Shown one piece after another: positions 26,877 to 36,075 of a DNA stretch of 64,000 bases (position 1 is its first letter; every line of letters starts with the position of its first letter). Position numbers and translations under genes: made by a program. Origin of the DNA: Hafnia alvei (GTDB lineage Bacteria; Pseudomonadota; Gammaproteobacteria; Enterobacterales; Enterobacteriaceae); assembly GCF_964063325.1 (NCBI RefSeq), contig NZ_OZ061315.1, positions 3,596,001 to 3,660,000 of the forward strand, written 5' to 3'. The notes under the pieces are model-generated. The model made no database searches, had not been told where the DNA came from, and saw only the letters and a list, made by a program, of their open reading frames with translations.

Positions 26877-29864
26877 ATGGATGTTAGTTTAGATGTTGGC
26901 GATGAAAAAAAGCCCTATTTTATTGTGACGCTTACCGTTTTCGCCGGTCTGATTTATCTGCTTGCCTGCTTCTGCATCACACTCACTCAGCACGACACCA
27001 ACCTAGCCTCTTTGTGGTTCCCTACGGCGGCAACTATTGCCTTTTTATTCCATCATAAAAAGCATCAATGGCCTTTTATATTGCTCGCCGCTCAGTTAGC
27101 CACCATGGCAGCTAATTGGACATTTTTCCCTATCAGCCTCTTCTCGGTTCAACTCGCTTTGATCAATCAAGTTCAGGCGGTGGTATGCACCTTGCTGTTG
27201 AGCCGATTCCTAAATCATAAATCGCCAATTAACGGGCTCTATACTTGGCTCAGATTTGTTATTTGCAGCGTTATACTCGCACCGTTATTTAGTGCAACGT
27301 TAGCCGCAACCATTGTTTCACTGCATGGACTTGCGCCATTCAACCAAATTTTTGGTGTCTGGTTTATGTCAGAATCGATCAGTGTGATGGCGCTAACACC
27401 GGTTGGACTTCTCTATTATCGCGGCTTTTGGCGTAAGAGTCTTAATGAGCGAACGCTGACAGAAAGCATCATGATCATTGCGATTGCGATGGTTTCTTGT
27501 TTTTACGCCATGCAGTATCTGCCCTTCCCCTTCACTTTCGCCATCATTCCTATGCTTTGGGCCGCCATTCGCCTGCCGCTGCTACAGGCGTTTACCAGTT
27601 TTTTATGTGTCATAGTCCTGCTGGCGATCATGATGGCCTATCACGTGGTAGATATACGTTCAGCCTACCCTTCCGTGAATGATGTGCTGGTTTATACCCC
27701 GCTTCTGCTGGTGCTGTTGCCCGTTAACTCGGTTGCGGTACTGATGCACGCATTCCGCCTAGAGCGCGACCACATCGAAGAAAGCGAAACCCGTTTTCGC
27801 AACGTGATCGAATTTTCAGCTATCGGTACCGCATTGGTTGGCCTTGATGGCCGCTGGATTCAGGTAAACCCTGCGCTTTGCCAGATGCTGGGCTATCCTG
27901 CGCGCACGCTAACCGACATGACATTTCAAGACATCACGCACCGCGACGATTTAGAGTCCGACCTCCATCAACTAAATGCGTTAGTGGAAGGAAAGATTAG
28001 CAGCTACAGCATGGAAAAACGCTACTTACACAGTTCGGGTACCAGTATTTGGACCCTGCTCAGCGTTTCCTTAATTCGTGATCCTCAAGGTGAACCGCTG
28101 TATTTCGTATCGCAAATAAAAGACATCAGCGAAATAAAGAATAACGAAAGATACAAACAACAGCTTTTAGACAAACTGCATGAAGAAAAAGAGCGTCTGC
28201 ATATCACGCTGACGTCGATCGGCGACGCGGTGATCAGTACCAATAGCCTGATGCGGGTGACGTTTATGAACCCCGTTGCAGAAAAGATGACCGGTTGGAC
28301 ACAACAGGAAGCGCTCGGTTTACCCATCGACAATATCGTGCATTTGTATGACGGTATTGATGGTGACAGCGTTTACCCGCTGCGTACTGATGAAAGCAGT
28401 CATGCCAGACGAGCCGAAGATCGCTTGATCCTAAAAAACTTACAAGGCACGCATTTCGATGTACAAAGCAGAGTTTCCGAGCTCACCACGATCAACGGGA
28501 ACGTAATGGGCTATGTGCTGGTATTCCAAGATGTCAGCGAATCTCGAGAATTGCTACGCAAGCTCTCTTATAGCGCATTGCATGATCCACTGACCGGGCT
28601 ACCGAACCGAGTTAGCTTTGAACAGGCTCTGAAACGAGCCCTCCGTCAGGCCGTAGAGGAAGAACGCTCCCACGCGCTGATATTCCTCGATCTAGACCGA
28701 TTTAAGGCCGTTAACGACAGCGCCGGCCATGCCGCTGGCGATGCCCTATTGCAAAAAATCAGCCAACTTATGCATTCAAATATCCGCACTCAGGATATGT
28801 TAGCCCGCCTAGGCGGCGATGAATTTGCTTTCATTCTTATCGATTGCGAAGCAAGCAAAGCTAAAGAAATCATTGCACATATCATTCATCAGATAAATGA
28901 CTACCTCTTTGTATGGGAAGGAAAACTTCATCGCGTTGGCGCCAGTGCAGGCATGACGCTTATCAACGTAGGCAACGCCCTGGCCGTTGATCTGATGAAT
29001 CAGGCCGACATAGCGTGTTACACAGCGAAGCACAGCGGACGTGGCAAATTAATGAGCTATGAGCCCAAACACAAGCAGCACTTAAACTATGGTAAAGGGT
29101 TACTTAGCGCTGAAGATATTGATGATATTTTGACAGAAAACCGCATCAACATTCAGGCTCAGGGCATTGCGCCGCCCAAAACACCTCAGTCTATCGCGTT
29201 TTATAACCTCGATCTCATCCCTCATAACGCCGTAGGGGTGAATATTTTACCTGAGCTATTTCAGGAATCTTGCTTCCAAAATCATCGCCGTGAAGAGGTC
29301 GACCGTTGGTTGCTACGTGAAGTGCTAGAAAACCAAGCGCATGCTTTGAAAAACAAAGGTATTAGCATCGCTATTCCTATTGCCACCGGTAGTCTATGCA
29401 ACTCAGCATTTATCGATCACATGTTTGAGATGATTCAAGCCTCGCCGCTTCCGCCTTCACGATTAATGCTTCGAGTGCCTGAAAGCGCTCTTAACGAAGA
29501 TTACGCACAAGCGCAGCCTGTGCTTAATAAACTCACAGATCTAGGCTGTCGTTTGATCGTTGAAGACTTTGGCCGCAACCTCAGCGTGATTGAACGTTTG
29601 CAGTCAGTCAAAATCGAATATGTCATGATCACGCCAACGCTTATCACCAACGTACATTGCAACCAAATGGACGAAGTGCTGGTTTCGATCATCCATGGAA
29701 ATGCATGGCGTCACGGCGCGCAGACTATCGCAGGACCCGCCGACATACAGGCTTCCCTGCTGACTCTCGACAGCATCAAAATCGATTTAGCCTTTGGCAA
29801 TATGATTCAAGAAGTTAAACCGCTTTCATCCGTTCTACAGGACGGATATTTCGGCATTAACTAG
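26877..29864 (+). CDS. dgcE: Diguanylate cyclase DgcE (YegE) type, MASE1-PAS-PAS-GGDEF with degenerate EAL
   Basis: 995 residues, somewhat shorter than E. coli DgcE (about 1100). The MASE1 membrane domain covers about residues 15-300, followed by PAS domains near 310-430 and 440-575, and a GGDEF domain with intact GGDEF at 646-650 and FLDLDRFKAVND. The C-terminal EAL-like region lacks the EAL motif and has EDFGRN where DDFGTG is expected, so it is unlikely to hydrolyse c-di-GMP. It makes c-di-GMP. In E. coli yegE is next to alkA and yegD, as here. It overlaps ogt by 4 bp, tail to tail. Confidence 0.92.
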   Translation: MDVSLDVGDEKKPYFIVTLTVFAGLIYLLACFCITLTQHDTNLASLWFPTAATIAFLFHHKKHQWPFILLAAQLATMAANWTFFPISLFSVQLALINQVQAVVCTLLLSRFLNHKSPINGLYTWLRFVICSVILAPLFSATLAATIVSLHGLAPFNQIFGVWFMSESISVMALTPVGLLYYRGFWRKSLNERTLTESIMIIAIAMVSCFYAMQYLPFPFTFAIIPMLWAAIRLPLLQAFTSFLCVIVLLAIMMAYHVVDIRSAYPSVNDVLVYTPLLLVLLPVNSVAVLMHAFRLERDHIEESETRFRNVIEFSAIGTALVGLDGRWIQVNPALCQMLGYPARTLTDMTFQDITHRDDLESDLHQLNALVEGKISSYSMEKRYLHSSGTSIWTLLSVSLIRDPQGEPLYFVSQIKDISEIKNNERYKQQLLDKLHEEKERLHITLTSIGDAVISTNSLMRVTFMNPVAEKMTGWTQQEALGLPIDNIVHLYDGIDGDSVYPLRTDESSHARRAEDRLILKNLQGTHFDVQSRVSELTTINGNVMGYVLVFQDVSESRELLRKLSYSALHDPLTGLPNRVSFEQALKRALRQAVEEERSHALIFLDLDRFKAVNDSAGHAAGDALLQKISQLMHSNIRTQDMLARLGGDEFAFILIDCEASKAKEIIAHIIHQINDYLFVWEGKLHRVGASAGMTLINVGNALAVDLMNQADIACYTAKHSGRGKLMSYEPKHKQHLNYGKGLLSAEDIDDILTENRINIQAQGIAPPKTPQSIAFYNLDLIPHNAVGVNILPELFQESCFQNHRREEVDRWLLREVLENQAHALKNKGISIAIPIATGSLCNSAFIDHMFEMIQASPLPPSRLMLRVPESALNEDYAQAQPVLNKLTDLGCRLIVEDFGRNLSVIERLQSVKIEYVMITPTLITNVHCNQMDEVLVSIIHGNAWRHGAQTIAGPADIQASLLTLDSIKIDLAFGNMIQEVKPLSSVLQDGYFGIN

Positions 29865-30346
29865 AGCGGAATATCGGCACCCTCTCGCTTCAAAAGCCAG
29901 GCTTTCCTATCGATGCCGCCCGCGTAGCCGGTTAATTTCCCTGAGGAGCCAATGACTCGATGACACGGGATCACGACCGACCACGGGTTATGTCCGATTG
30001 CTTGAGCAACGGCCCGCACGCCTTTAGGATTACCGACTTTCAACGCCACGGCCATGTAGGTACAGGTTTCACCGCAGGGAATTTCGCTTAATGCTTGCCA
30101 TACAGCCTGCTGGAATGGCGTGCCACGCGCCGCCAACGGGAAGTCAAAGCCATCGCTGTCGCCGGAGAAATAAGCCTGTAGCTGCTGACGTGCACGCTCA
30201 AGTACAGGGTGATGATTGAGCTCCCGATGCTGACTAAAATCAGGCAGATATTTTTGCCCATCAAAATAGACGCCGTGCACACTGTTATCATCAAACAAAA
30301 TAAACATCTGGCCCTGAGGCGTTTTAAACTGACTGTAATTCATCAT
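29861..30346 (-). CDS. ogt: Methylated-DNA--[protein]-cysteine S-methyltransferase
   Basis: 161 residues from ATG 30346, which overlaps the stop of the Ada-AlkA gene as ATGA and has a GGAGA site; an ATG 18 bp upstream is less likely. The acceptor-cysteine motif PCHRV is present, preceded by GNPKGVRAVAQAIGHNPWS. The enzyme transfers alkyl groups from O6-alkylguanine to its own cysteine, being used up. It is coupled to the preceding gene, so the two form an alkylation-repair operon. Confidence 0.93.
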   Translation of the reverse strand: MMNYSQFKTPQGQMFILFDDNSVHGVYFDGQKYLPDFSQHRELNHHPVLERARQQLQAYFSGDSDGFDFPLAARGTPFQQAVWQALSEIPCGETCTYMAVALKVGNPKGVRAVAQAIGHNPWSVVIPCHRVIGSSGKLTGYAGGIDRKAWLLKREGADIPL

Positions 30347-31779
30347 AATGTCTCCATTGTCCAAGCGTCGTTATGCCAAAGATGCAAATTGGCATAGGCA
30401 CGCCATGGCCGCCATCGTTCGGCATATTTCACAATTTTACTCGGCGTCATCTGCGGGAAACGCTGTTTAATCAGATAATCGCCCTGTAAGAATGCATCTG
30501 GCCAACTCCACGCGCGCATCGCAATATAGGTAGCGGTCCAACTGCCGATCCCTGGAATAGCGGTGATAGCCGCAATACTCCCTTCAATATCCAGAACATC
30601 TTCTAGGATAAGACGCCCTTCACTCACCTCCTGCGCCAAACGCACAATGCTGGCGGCGCGTTTAAGTGGTATTCCGATAATTTTGAGCTCTTCCGCTGAC
30701 AGTACAGCCAACCGATTAGCATCGGGGAATATGGCATTCAAACCCTCTAACGGTGTATCTACAAACTCCCCCCAACGCTCAGCAATCGCCGAGGCAAATT
30801 TCGCCGCCATTTTTACGCTAACCACCTGCCCTAAAATAGCCCGTACCGACTGTTCAAACGCATTCATGCATCCCGGCAAACGTAATCCTGGATTGTGCAA
30901 GGCGAGCTCACCTAAGCCTTCAGCGATGGCCTGCGGATCAGCATCTAAATCTAACAATTGGCGAACTCGGCGCAGCACTTCTGGCGCATGCGCCGTTAAA
31001 GAGCTCGAAATCTGCACCTTGACTCGGCATCGCTGAGCATCGGGGCGCAAAGCAATCCATCCCGAATCCTGCCCCACGCGTAACGTGCGCTGATATTCAC
31101 CCTCGTCCGTCACGTTATCCACACCGGCCACGCAGCGCGCCTGCAGGAACCCTAGCATCCAGCCCCAATCATAGGGAGGACGATAGCTAACCGAAAGCAT
31201 GAGTCCTTCTTCTTGCTTCGTCTTATTGGCACGCAAAGAACTGGGCGTCATTCGATACCTCGCACTGAATAACTCATTAAAGCGTCGCAAACTACCAAAG
31301 CCCGCGCTGAACGCCACTTCCTCTAACGGCAGATGGCTATCCATCAAAAGCCGTTTGGCCTGCAGTAAGCGATAAGATTGCGCATACTCAATCGGTGAAG
31401 CACCAAAATGCTCGGCGAAAACCCGTCGTAGCTGGCGATCCGAAATACCTAAACGCGTCGCCAGTGCCTCACAGCTATTCTGCGTTAAATAGCCCTGCTC
31501 GATTAGCTGAACCGCAACCTGTATATAACGATTAGAGAGATCGACAATGGATAAGCCGGGAGCGAGCTCTGGGCGGCACTTTAAGCATGGGCGATAACCA
31601 TCGCGCTCAGCCGCCGCTGCGCTAGGATAAAAATGACAGTTCTCTGCTTTTGGCGTGCGCGCTCCGCAAACCGTACGACAATATATTTTTGTTGATGACA
31701 CTCCGACAAAAATACGCCCATCAAATTTGGGATCGCGTGCTTTTAATGCGGCATACCAGATTTCATGATTACCGTTCAT
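30343..31779 (-). CDS. alkA: Ada-type regulator fused to AlkA 3-methyladenine DNA glycosylase
   Basis: 478 residues, against about 280 for E. coli AlkA. Order: Ada metal-binding methyl-phosphotriester receptor domain (residues 8-75, zinc cysteines 34, 38, 65 and 68, Cys34 in the place of the methyl acceptor); AraC-type helix-turn-helix (about 85-185); AlkA N-terminal and HhH-GPD glycosylase domains (about 193-475) with PGIGSWTATYIAMRAW and the catalytic aspartate in QGDYLIKQRF. It could sense methylation damage, activate repair genes and excise alkylated bases in one chain. Divergent from yegD, coupled to ogt. Confidence 0.93.
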   Translation of the reverse strand: MNGNHEIWYAALKARDPKFDGRIFVGVSSTKIYCRTVCGARTPKAENCHFYPSAAAAERDGYRPCLKCRPELAPGLSIVDLSNRYIQVAVQLIEQGYLTQNSCEALATRLGISDRQLRRVFAEHFGASPIEYAQSYRLLQAKRLLMDSHLPLEEVAFSAGFGSLRRFNELFSARYRMTPSSLRANKTKQEEGLMLSVSYRPPYDWGWMLGFLQARCVAGVDNVTDEGEYQRTLRVGQDSGWIALRPDAQRCRVKVQISSSLTAHAPEVLRRVRQLLDLDADPQAIAEGLGELALHNPGLRLPGCMNAFEQSVRAILGQVVSVKMAAKFASAIAERWGEFVDTPLEGLNAIFPDANRLAVLSAEELKIIGIPLKRAASIVRLAQEVSEGRLILEDVLDIEGSIAAITAIPGIGSWTATYIAMRAWSWPDAFLQGDYLIKQRFPQMTPSKIVKYAERWRPWRAYANLHLWHNDAWTMETL

Positions 31780-31974
31780 ATTACCCCCCGCTTATTCTGT
31801 ACACAGCTTATCCTTAATTATCCGTTCTGACTCGCGGAAATCGGACATTGATATCACCATAAGATCGCCACCACCGCATGCCTAAACAGGAATGACGGGA
31901 GGAGTTCATTGATGAAAACGGCACAATAGAGTAAAGTCGCCGCCCTTCATGGCATGGGGAACGCAGGAGAACAT

Positions 31975-33327
31975 ATGTTTATTGGATTTGATTACGGTAC
32001 CGCAAACTGCTCCGTCGCAGTCATGCAAGGTGACCAACCTGAATTACTACCGCTTGAGCAGGACTCTCCGTATCTGCCCTCAATGTTGTGTGCGCCTACG
32101 CGTGAAGCAGTAAGCGAATGCTTACATCGCCATTGGCAAGTGCCAACCGGCAGCGATGAAAACCAACAATTATTGCGCCGTGCGATAAATTTTAATCGGG
32201 AAGAAGATATTCCCGTCACCGCAGATAGCCTACAGTTTGGCCTAAAGGCGCTCAGCCTGTATGTAGAAGACCCAGAAGAGGTTTACTTCGTCAAATCACC
32301 GAAGTCATTCTTGGGTGCCAACGGCTTGAAACCTCAGCAAATCGCAATGTTTGAGGATTTGGTGTGCGCTATGATGTTCCACATCAAACGTCAGGCGGAG
32401 AGCACGCTGAATCAATCAATTACCCAAGCGGTTATTGGGCGTCCGGTGAACTTTCAAGGCACCGGCGGCGAAGAGGCTAACGCACAGGCACAAGGTATTC
32501 TTGACCGTGCTGCCCATCGCGCAGGTTTTCAGGATGTGACTTTCCAATTTGAGCCCGTTGCTGCTGGGCTTGATTTTGAAGCAACGCTGAACGAAGAGAA
32601 AAAAGTGCTGGTCGTTGATATCGGAGGGGGTACAACCGACTGCTCCGTCCTGCTGATGGGCCCGCAGTGGCGCGATCGCACCGATCGTCATGAAAGCCTG
32701 CTGGGCCACAGCGGCTGCCGCGTGGGCGGTAACGACTTGGATATCATGCTGGCCTTTAAACAGCTCATGCCGCTGTTGGGCGCGGGTGGCGTCACCGAAA
32801 AAGGCACCGCGCTACCTGCCTTACCTTATTGGAATGCGGTCGCCACCAACGACGTTCCCGCACAAAGCGACTTTTACAGCACGGCGAATGGCCGCATGTT
32901 ACGTGATTTAATCCGTGATGCCGCTGAACCTAGCAAGGTTGAACTTCTGCTGAAAGTTTATCAGCAGCGCCTAAGCTATCGCTTAGTGCGTAGCGCAGAA
33001 GAGAGCAAAATTGCGCTTTCTCAGCAAGATAGCATCAGCACAACGCTGGATTTCATTGCCAACGGCCTAGTTCAGCACCTCAACGTTCATGAATTAGCCG
33101 AAGCCATCATGCAGCCTCTAGAGCGCATTCAAGAGCAGGTCAGCAGCGCATTAACCGTCAGCAACATCACGCCTGAGGTCATCTATCTAACCGGGGGAAG
33201 TGCTCGCTCACCTCTGATTCGTGATGCGCTGGCGCGACAGCTGCCGGGGATCCCAATCGTCGGTGGCAACGACTTTGGTTCGGTAACCGCCGGTTTGGCA
33301 CGCTGGGCGCAGCGTATTTATCGCTAA
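31975..33327 (+). CDS. yegD: Hsp70-like ATPase-domain protein YegD
   Basis: 450 residues from ATG 31975 (AGGAGA site), matching E. coli YegD from MFIGFDYGTANCSVAVM. It has the actin/Hsp70 nucleotide-binding fold: phosphate-1 FDYGTANCS, phosphate-2 VVDIGGGTTDCS and adenosine region YLTGGSARSPLI, but no substrate-binding domain of full DnaK. Its chaperone role is assumed from the family and not known in detail. Neighbouring alkA is a conserved arrangement. Confidence 0.92.
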   Translation: MFIGFDYGTANCSVAVMQGDQPELLPLEQDSPYLPSMLCAPTREAVSECLHRHWQVPTGSDENQQLLRRAINFNREEDIPVTADSLQFGLKALSLYVEDPEEVYFVKSPKSFLGANGLKPQQIAMFEDLVCAMMFHIKRQAESTLNQSITQAVIGRPVNFQGTGGEEANAQAQGILDRAAHRAGFQDVTFQFEPVAAGLDFEATLNEEKKVLVVDIGGGTTDCSVLLMGPQWRDRTDRHESLLGHSGCRVGGNDLDIMLAFKQLMPLLGAGGVTEKGTALPALPYWNAVATNDVPAQSDFYSTANGRMLRDLIRDAAEPSKVELLLKVYQQRLSYRLVRSAEESKIALSQQDSISTTLDFIANGLVQHLNVHELAEAIMQPLERIQEQVSSALTVSNITPEVIYLTGGSARSPLIRDALARQLPGIPIVGGNDFGSVTAGLARWAQRIYR

Positions 33328-33358
33328 ATGTAAGTAAATGCCAACTTACCAATGAAAT

Positions 33359-33399
33359 GTGGCACCTATTGAACATCATCTGTAGGTGCCACGTTTTTT
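33359..33399 (+). terminator. Terminator for yegD
   Basis: GTGGCACCTA and TAGGTGCCAC, 14-nt loop, then six T. It overlaps the last codons of the convergent DUF1003 gene. Confidence 0.88.
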
Positions 33400-33908
33400 G
33401 TCTGCTGGGCGGCGGCATCAAGACGTTCCGTCAGCCTGCGAATTGCTTCTGTGAGTGCCTGAATCTCTTTTTCTTTCAGTAGATCGATTTTTTCGTGCAA
33501 CAACTCGATTTCCAGCTCCGCTTTCACGTTAATCTCAAAATCATTTTCCGCCCTTTTTCTATCCATATCACTTTGCCGCGTTTGGCTCATCATAATGGCT
33601 GGTGCCGTATAGGCCGCCTGAAATGAAAGCAGCAAATTCAACAGGATAAATGGATAGGGATCCCACGCATTATGGCCAAACCATGCATTACCAACCATCC
33701 AGCATGCTAGCAAAATGCTTTGGATGATGATAAACCGCCACGAACCAATCACGCTGGTAACGCCATCCGCCATCCGCTGACCTAGCGTTAAAGCCGGTAC
33801 CGAAGTGCCGGCAACATTCGTGGCCTTTTTCTGATTCAGGAACTTTTCTCGACGTAAACGACGCGATTCACGCAGCTTTTGTAGTAATGAGTTATCGTTA
33901 ATATTCAT
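33366..33908 (-). CDS. DUF1003 inner-membrane protein
   Basis: 180 residues from ATG 33908 (an in-frame ATG is also at 33926). Two membrane segments (GSWRFIIIQSILLACWMVGNAW and PFILLNLLLSFQAAYTAPAIMM) are followed by MSQTRQSDMDRKRAENDFEINVK, the DUF1003 signature, and a coiled-coil tail (LEIELLHEKIDLLKEKEIQ). Function unknown. It is convergent with yegD and shares its terminator region. Confidence 0.85.
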   Translation of the reverse strand: MNINDNSLLQKLRESRRLRREKFLNQKKATNVAGTSVPALTLGQRMADGVTSVIGSWRFIIIQSILLACWMVGNAWFGHNAWDPYPFILLNLLLSFQAAYTAPAIMMSQTRQSDMDRKRAENDFEINVKAELEIELLHEKIDLLKEKEIQALTEAIRRLTERLDAAAQQTKNVAPTDDVQ

Positions 33909-34416
33909 GGAGTTTCTCTGCAACAAACATCAATAGCTTTCATCGTGGGGCAATTAAACCGATGACAGGATACTCCCACTTTGGCAACGACATTCGAATT
34001 CGTCAAACATGCCCAGGCAAAGTCGATAAAAAAAAGCAAATCAGATATCTATTCTCATTTGCGATACATGATTCAACTCACGAATTAAGATTGAAATTTA
34101 GTACTTCAGTGAACGATTAAGGCCAAAATCGGTTGTGAATTTGTTAGCTTTTTGGGCATGTTTTTTGCCGGAGCTAAATAAAACGAAAAAATAGCACGAA
34201 AAGCAAAAAAGAAAGGCCTCAAGTACGCTTACACATCTTGTCAGATTGTCCCCCTTGGGGCAAAATACGCGCCCTGCAAATGGCCGATGTATAAAATGAC
34301 ATCGGTTATTTTTTTGCATCAGGTAATGAGTTTTATAACTGAGGCCGGCTTAAAACCGGACATGATAATCGCTATTTAGCGGCACATTTAGCCGCGCTAC
34401 TACTGAGGAAACTTAG
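33909..34416. promoter_or_regulatory. Long spacer upstream of the plaP leader
   Basis: About 500 bp between the divergent DUF1003 gene and the plaP leader ORF. It holds a C-rich/G-rich hairpin (34246-34263) and a plus-strand terminator (34284-34315), so a short transcript may end here before the plaP leader. No protein gene is convincing. Confidence 0.5.
34284..34315 (+). terminator. Plus-strand intrinsic terminator upstream of the plaP leader
   Basis: CCGATGT (34284-34290) and ACATCGG (34299-34305), 8-nt loop, then TTATTTTTTT. No coding gene on the plus strand ends here; it may end a small RNA or act as an attenuator. Confidence 0.8.
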
Positions 34417-34647
34417 ATGGGGCAATCATTCGCTTTCGCGCCGGGATTCACTGGCATGCGCTGCAGCAGCAGCGACTACGGGGCTGGAGCTTCTTTCTCC
34501 GCTCGCGCTTCTTTTACATCTCCCCTGTCCGAATATTATTCAATTATTAGTAGTCTCTTCACACGAAGTTTTCCTGTGATCTCTCCGCTTTGCGCAACAT
34601 CGAACCAAAAAGTCGAGAGCATGGGAGGACTGCGTCATGGCGATTAA
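34417..34647 (+). CDS. Putative leader ORF overlapping plaP
   Basis: 76 codons with a good ribosome site (GAGGAA, 6 bp spacing). The product is Ser-rich (16 of 76) and matches no family I know: MGQSFAFAPGFTGMRCSSSD at the start. Its last codons run through the plaP ribosome site (GGGAGGA) and its stop lies 8 bp inside plaP. That layout suggests a translated regulatory leader coupled to the importer gene rather than a chance ORF, but no protein evidence exists here. Confidence 0.5.
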   Translation: MGQSFAFAPGFTGMRCSSSDYGAGASFSARASFTSPLSEYYSIISSLFTRSFPVISPLCATSNQKVESMGGLRHGD

Positions 34648-35998
34648 TACCGCACCTCAAAAACGTGTCGAACTCCGTAAAACATTGACGCTTGTACAAG
34701 TCGTCATGATGGGGTTGGCCTATCTGCAGCCGATGACCATTTTTGATACCTTTGGTATCGTTAGCGGTCTCACTGATGGCCACGTTGCCACATCTTATGC
34801 TATTGCACTGATTGCAGTGTTGTTCACTGCGGTTAGTTACGGAAAGCTGGTTAAGCGCTTCCCGTCAGCTGGCTCAGCCTATACCTACGCGCAGAAGGCG
34901 ATTAGCCCGCACGTTGGTTTTATGGTGGGTTGGTCTTCTCTACTTGATTATCTGTTTATGCCGATGATCAACATTTTGCTGGCTAAAATTTACCTTGAAG
35001 CAATTTTCCCAGGCGTACCGTCTTGGATTTTTGTGGGTGGTTTAGTCACGCTGATGACCCTATTTAACCTACGAGGCATTAACCTCGTTGCAAACTTGAA
35101 CTCCATCATTGTGGTGATTCAGGTTGCTATCATGATTATCTTCTTGGGTCTGGTTATCCACGGTATTTACGGTGGTGAAGGTGCCGGTACGCTGATCAGC
35201 AGCCGTCCATTTATCTCTGAGAATGCGCATGTGGTGCCAATGATAACCGGGGCGACGATACTCTGCTTCTCGTTCTTAGGCTTTGATGGTATCAGTTCAT
35301 TGTCTGAAGAAACGCCAGATGCAGGGCGCGTTATCCCGAAAGCAATTTTCCTGACAGCGCTGATTGGCGGTGTGATCTTTATCGTGGTGTCGTACTTCTT
35401 ACAGTTGTACTTCCCAGATATCTCACGCTTCGCTAACCCAGATGCATCACAGCCAGAAATCATGCTGTTTGTAGCAGGCAAGTTCTTCCAGTCCATCATT
35501 CTGGTGTTCTCCTGCGTCACGGTACTGGCTTCAGGTATGGCCGCTCACGCCGGTGTTTCTCGCCTGATGTACGTTATGGGCCGTGATGGCGTGTTCCCTG
35601 AGCGCCTGTTCGGATACATCCACCCGAAATGGCGTACTCCTGCGTTCAACGTGCTGTTGGTCGGTTGCATTGCCTTGTCAGCGGTATCATTTGATCTGGT
35701 GACAGCCACGGCGCTGATTAACTTTGGTGCTCTGGTGGCGTTTACTTTCGTGAACCTGTCAGTTATCTCTCAGTTCTACATTCGTGAAAAACGTAATCGT
35801 ACGCTGAAAGACAACATCAACTATCTGCTGCTGCCGGTATTAGGCGCTGCAACCGTTGGTGTACTGTGGGTAAACTTGGAAGAGAGCTCTATGACGTTAG
35901 GTCTGATTTGGGGCGCTATCGGTCTGGGTTACTTAACCTTCCTGACTCGCCGCTTCCGTCAACCGCCTCCGCAGTATGACGCTGAAATCGCTCAGTAA
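34637..35998 (+). CDS. plaP: Putrescine importer PlaP (YeeF)
   Basis: 453 residues, about 12 membrane segments, amino acid-polyamine-organocation family. It is close to E. coli PlaP over its length: RVELRKTLTLV, MGLAYLQPMTIFDTFGIVSG, FLGFDGISSLSEETPDAGR and YFPDISRFANPDASQPEIML. It imports putrescine by proton symport. The ATG at 34637 has a strong GGGAGGA site and overlaps the leader ORF; a terminator follows the gene. Confidence 0.94.
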   Translation: MAINTAPQKRVELRKTLTLVQVVMMGLAYLQPMTIFDTFGIVSGLTDGHVATSYAIALIAVLFTAVSYGKLVKRFPSAGSAYTYAQKAISPHVGFMVGWSSLLDYLFMPMINILLAKIYLEAIFPGVPSWIFVGGLVTLMTLFNLRGINLVANLNSIIVVIQVAIMIIFLGLVIHGIYGGEGAGTLISSRPFISENAHVVPMITGATILCFSFLGFDGISSLSEETPDAGRVIPKAIFLTALIGGVIFIVVSYFLQLYFPDISRFANPDASQPEIMLFVAGKFFQSIILVFSCVTVLASGMAAHAGVSRLMYVMGRDGVFPERLFGYIHPKWRTPAFNVLLVGCIALSAVSFDLVTATALINFGALVAFTFVNLSVISQFYIREKRNRTLKDNINYLLLPVLGAATVGVLWVNLEESSMTLGLIWGAIGLGYLTFLTRRFRQPPPQYDAEIAQ

Positions 35999-36019
35999 AA
36001 ACTCAACCTGATAAACTAA

Positions 36020-36048
36020 AAAGCCCGTTCACTGAACGGGCTTTTTTA
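36020..36048. terminator. Terminator between plaP and the GNAT gene
   Basis: AAGCCCGTTCA and TGAACGGGCTT with T run; A run on the other side, so usable in both directions. Confidence 0.92.
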
Positions 36049-36075
36049 TATCTATTAGCCAATCGACAAACGCGC

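Noticed and set aside
34098..34319. 73-codon minus-strand ORF opposite the plaP upstream region
   Set aside because: It is read from the antisense of the terminator and A/T tracts; low-complexity composition and no recognisable domain.
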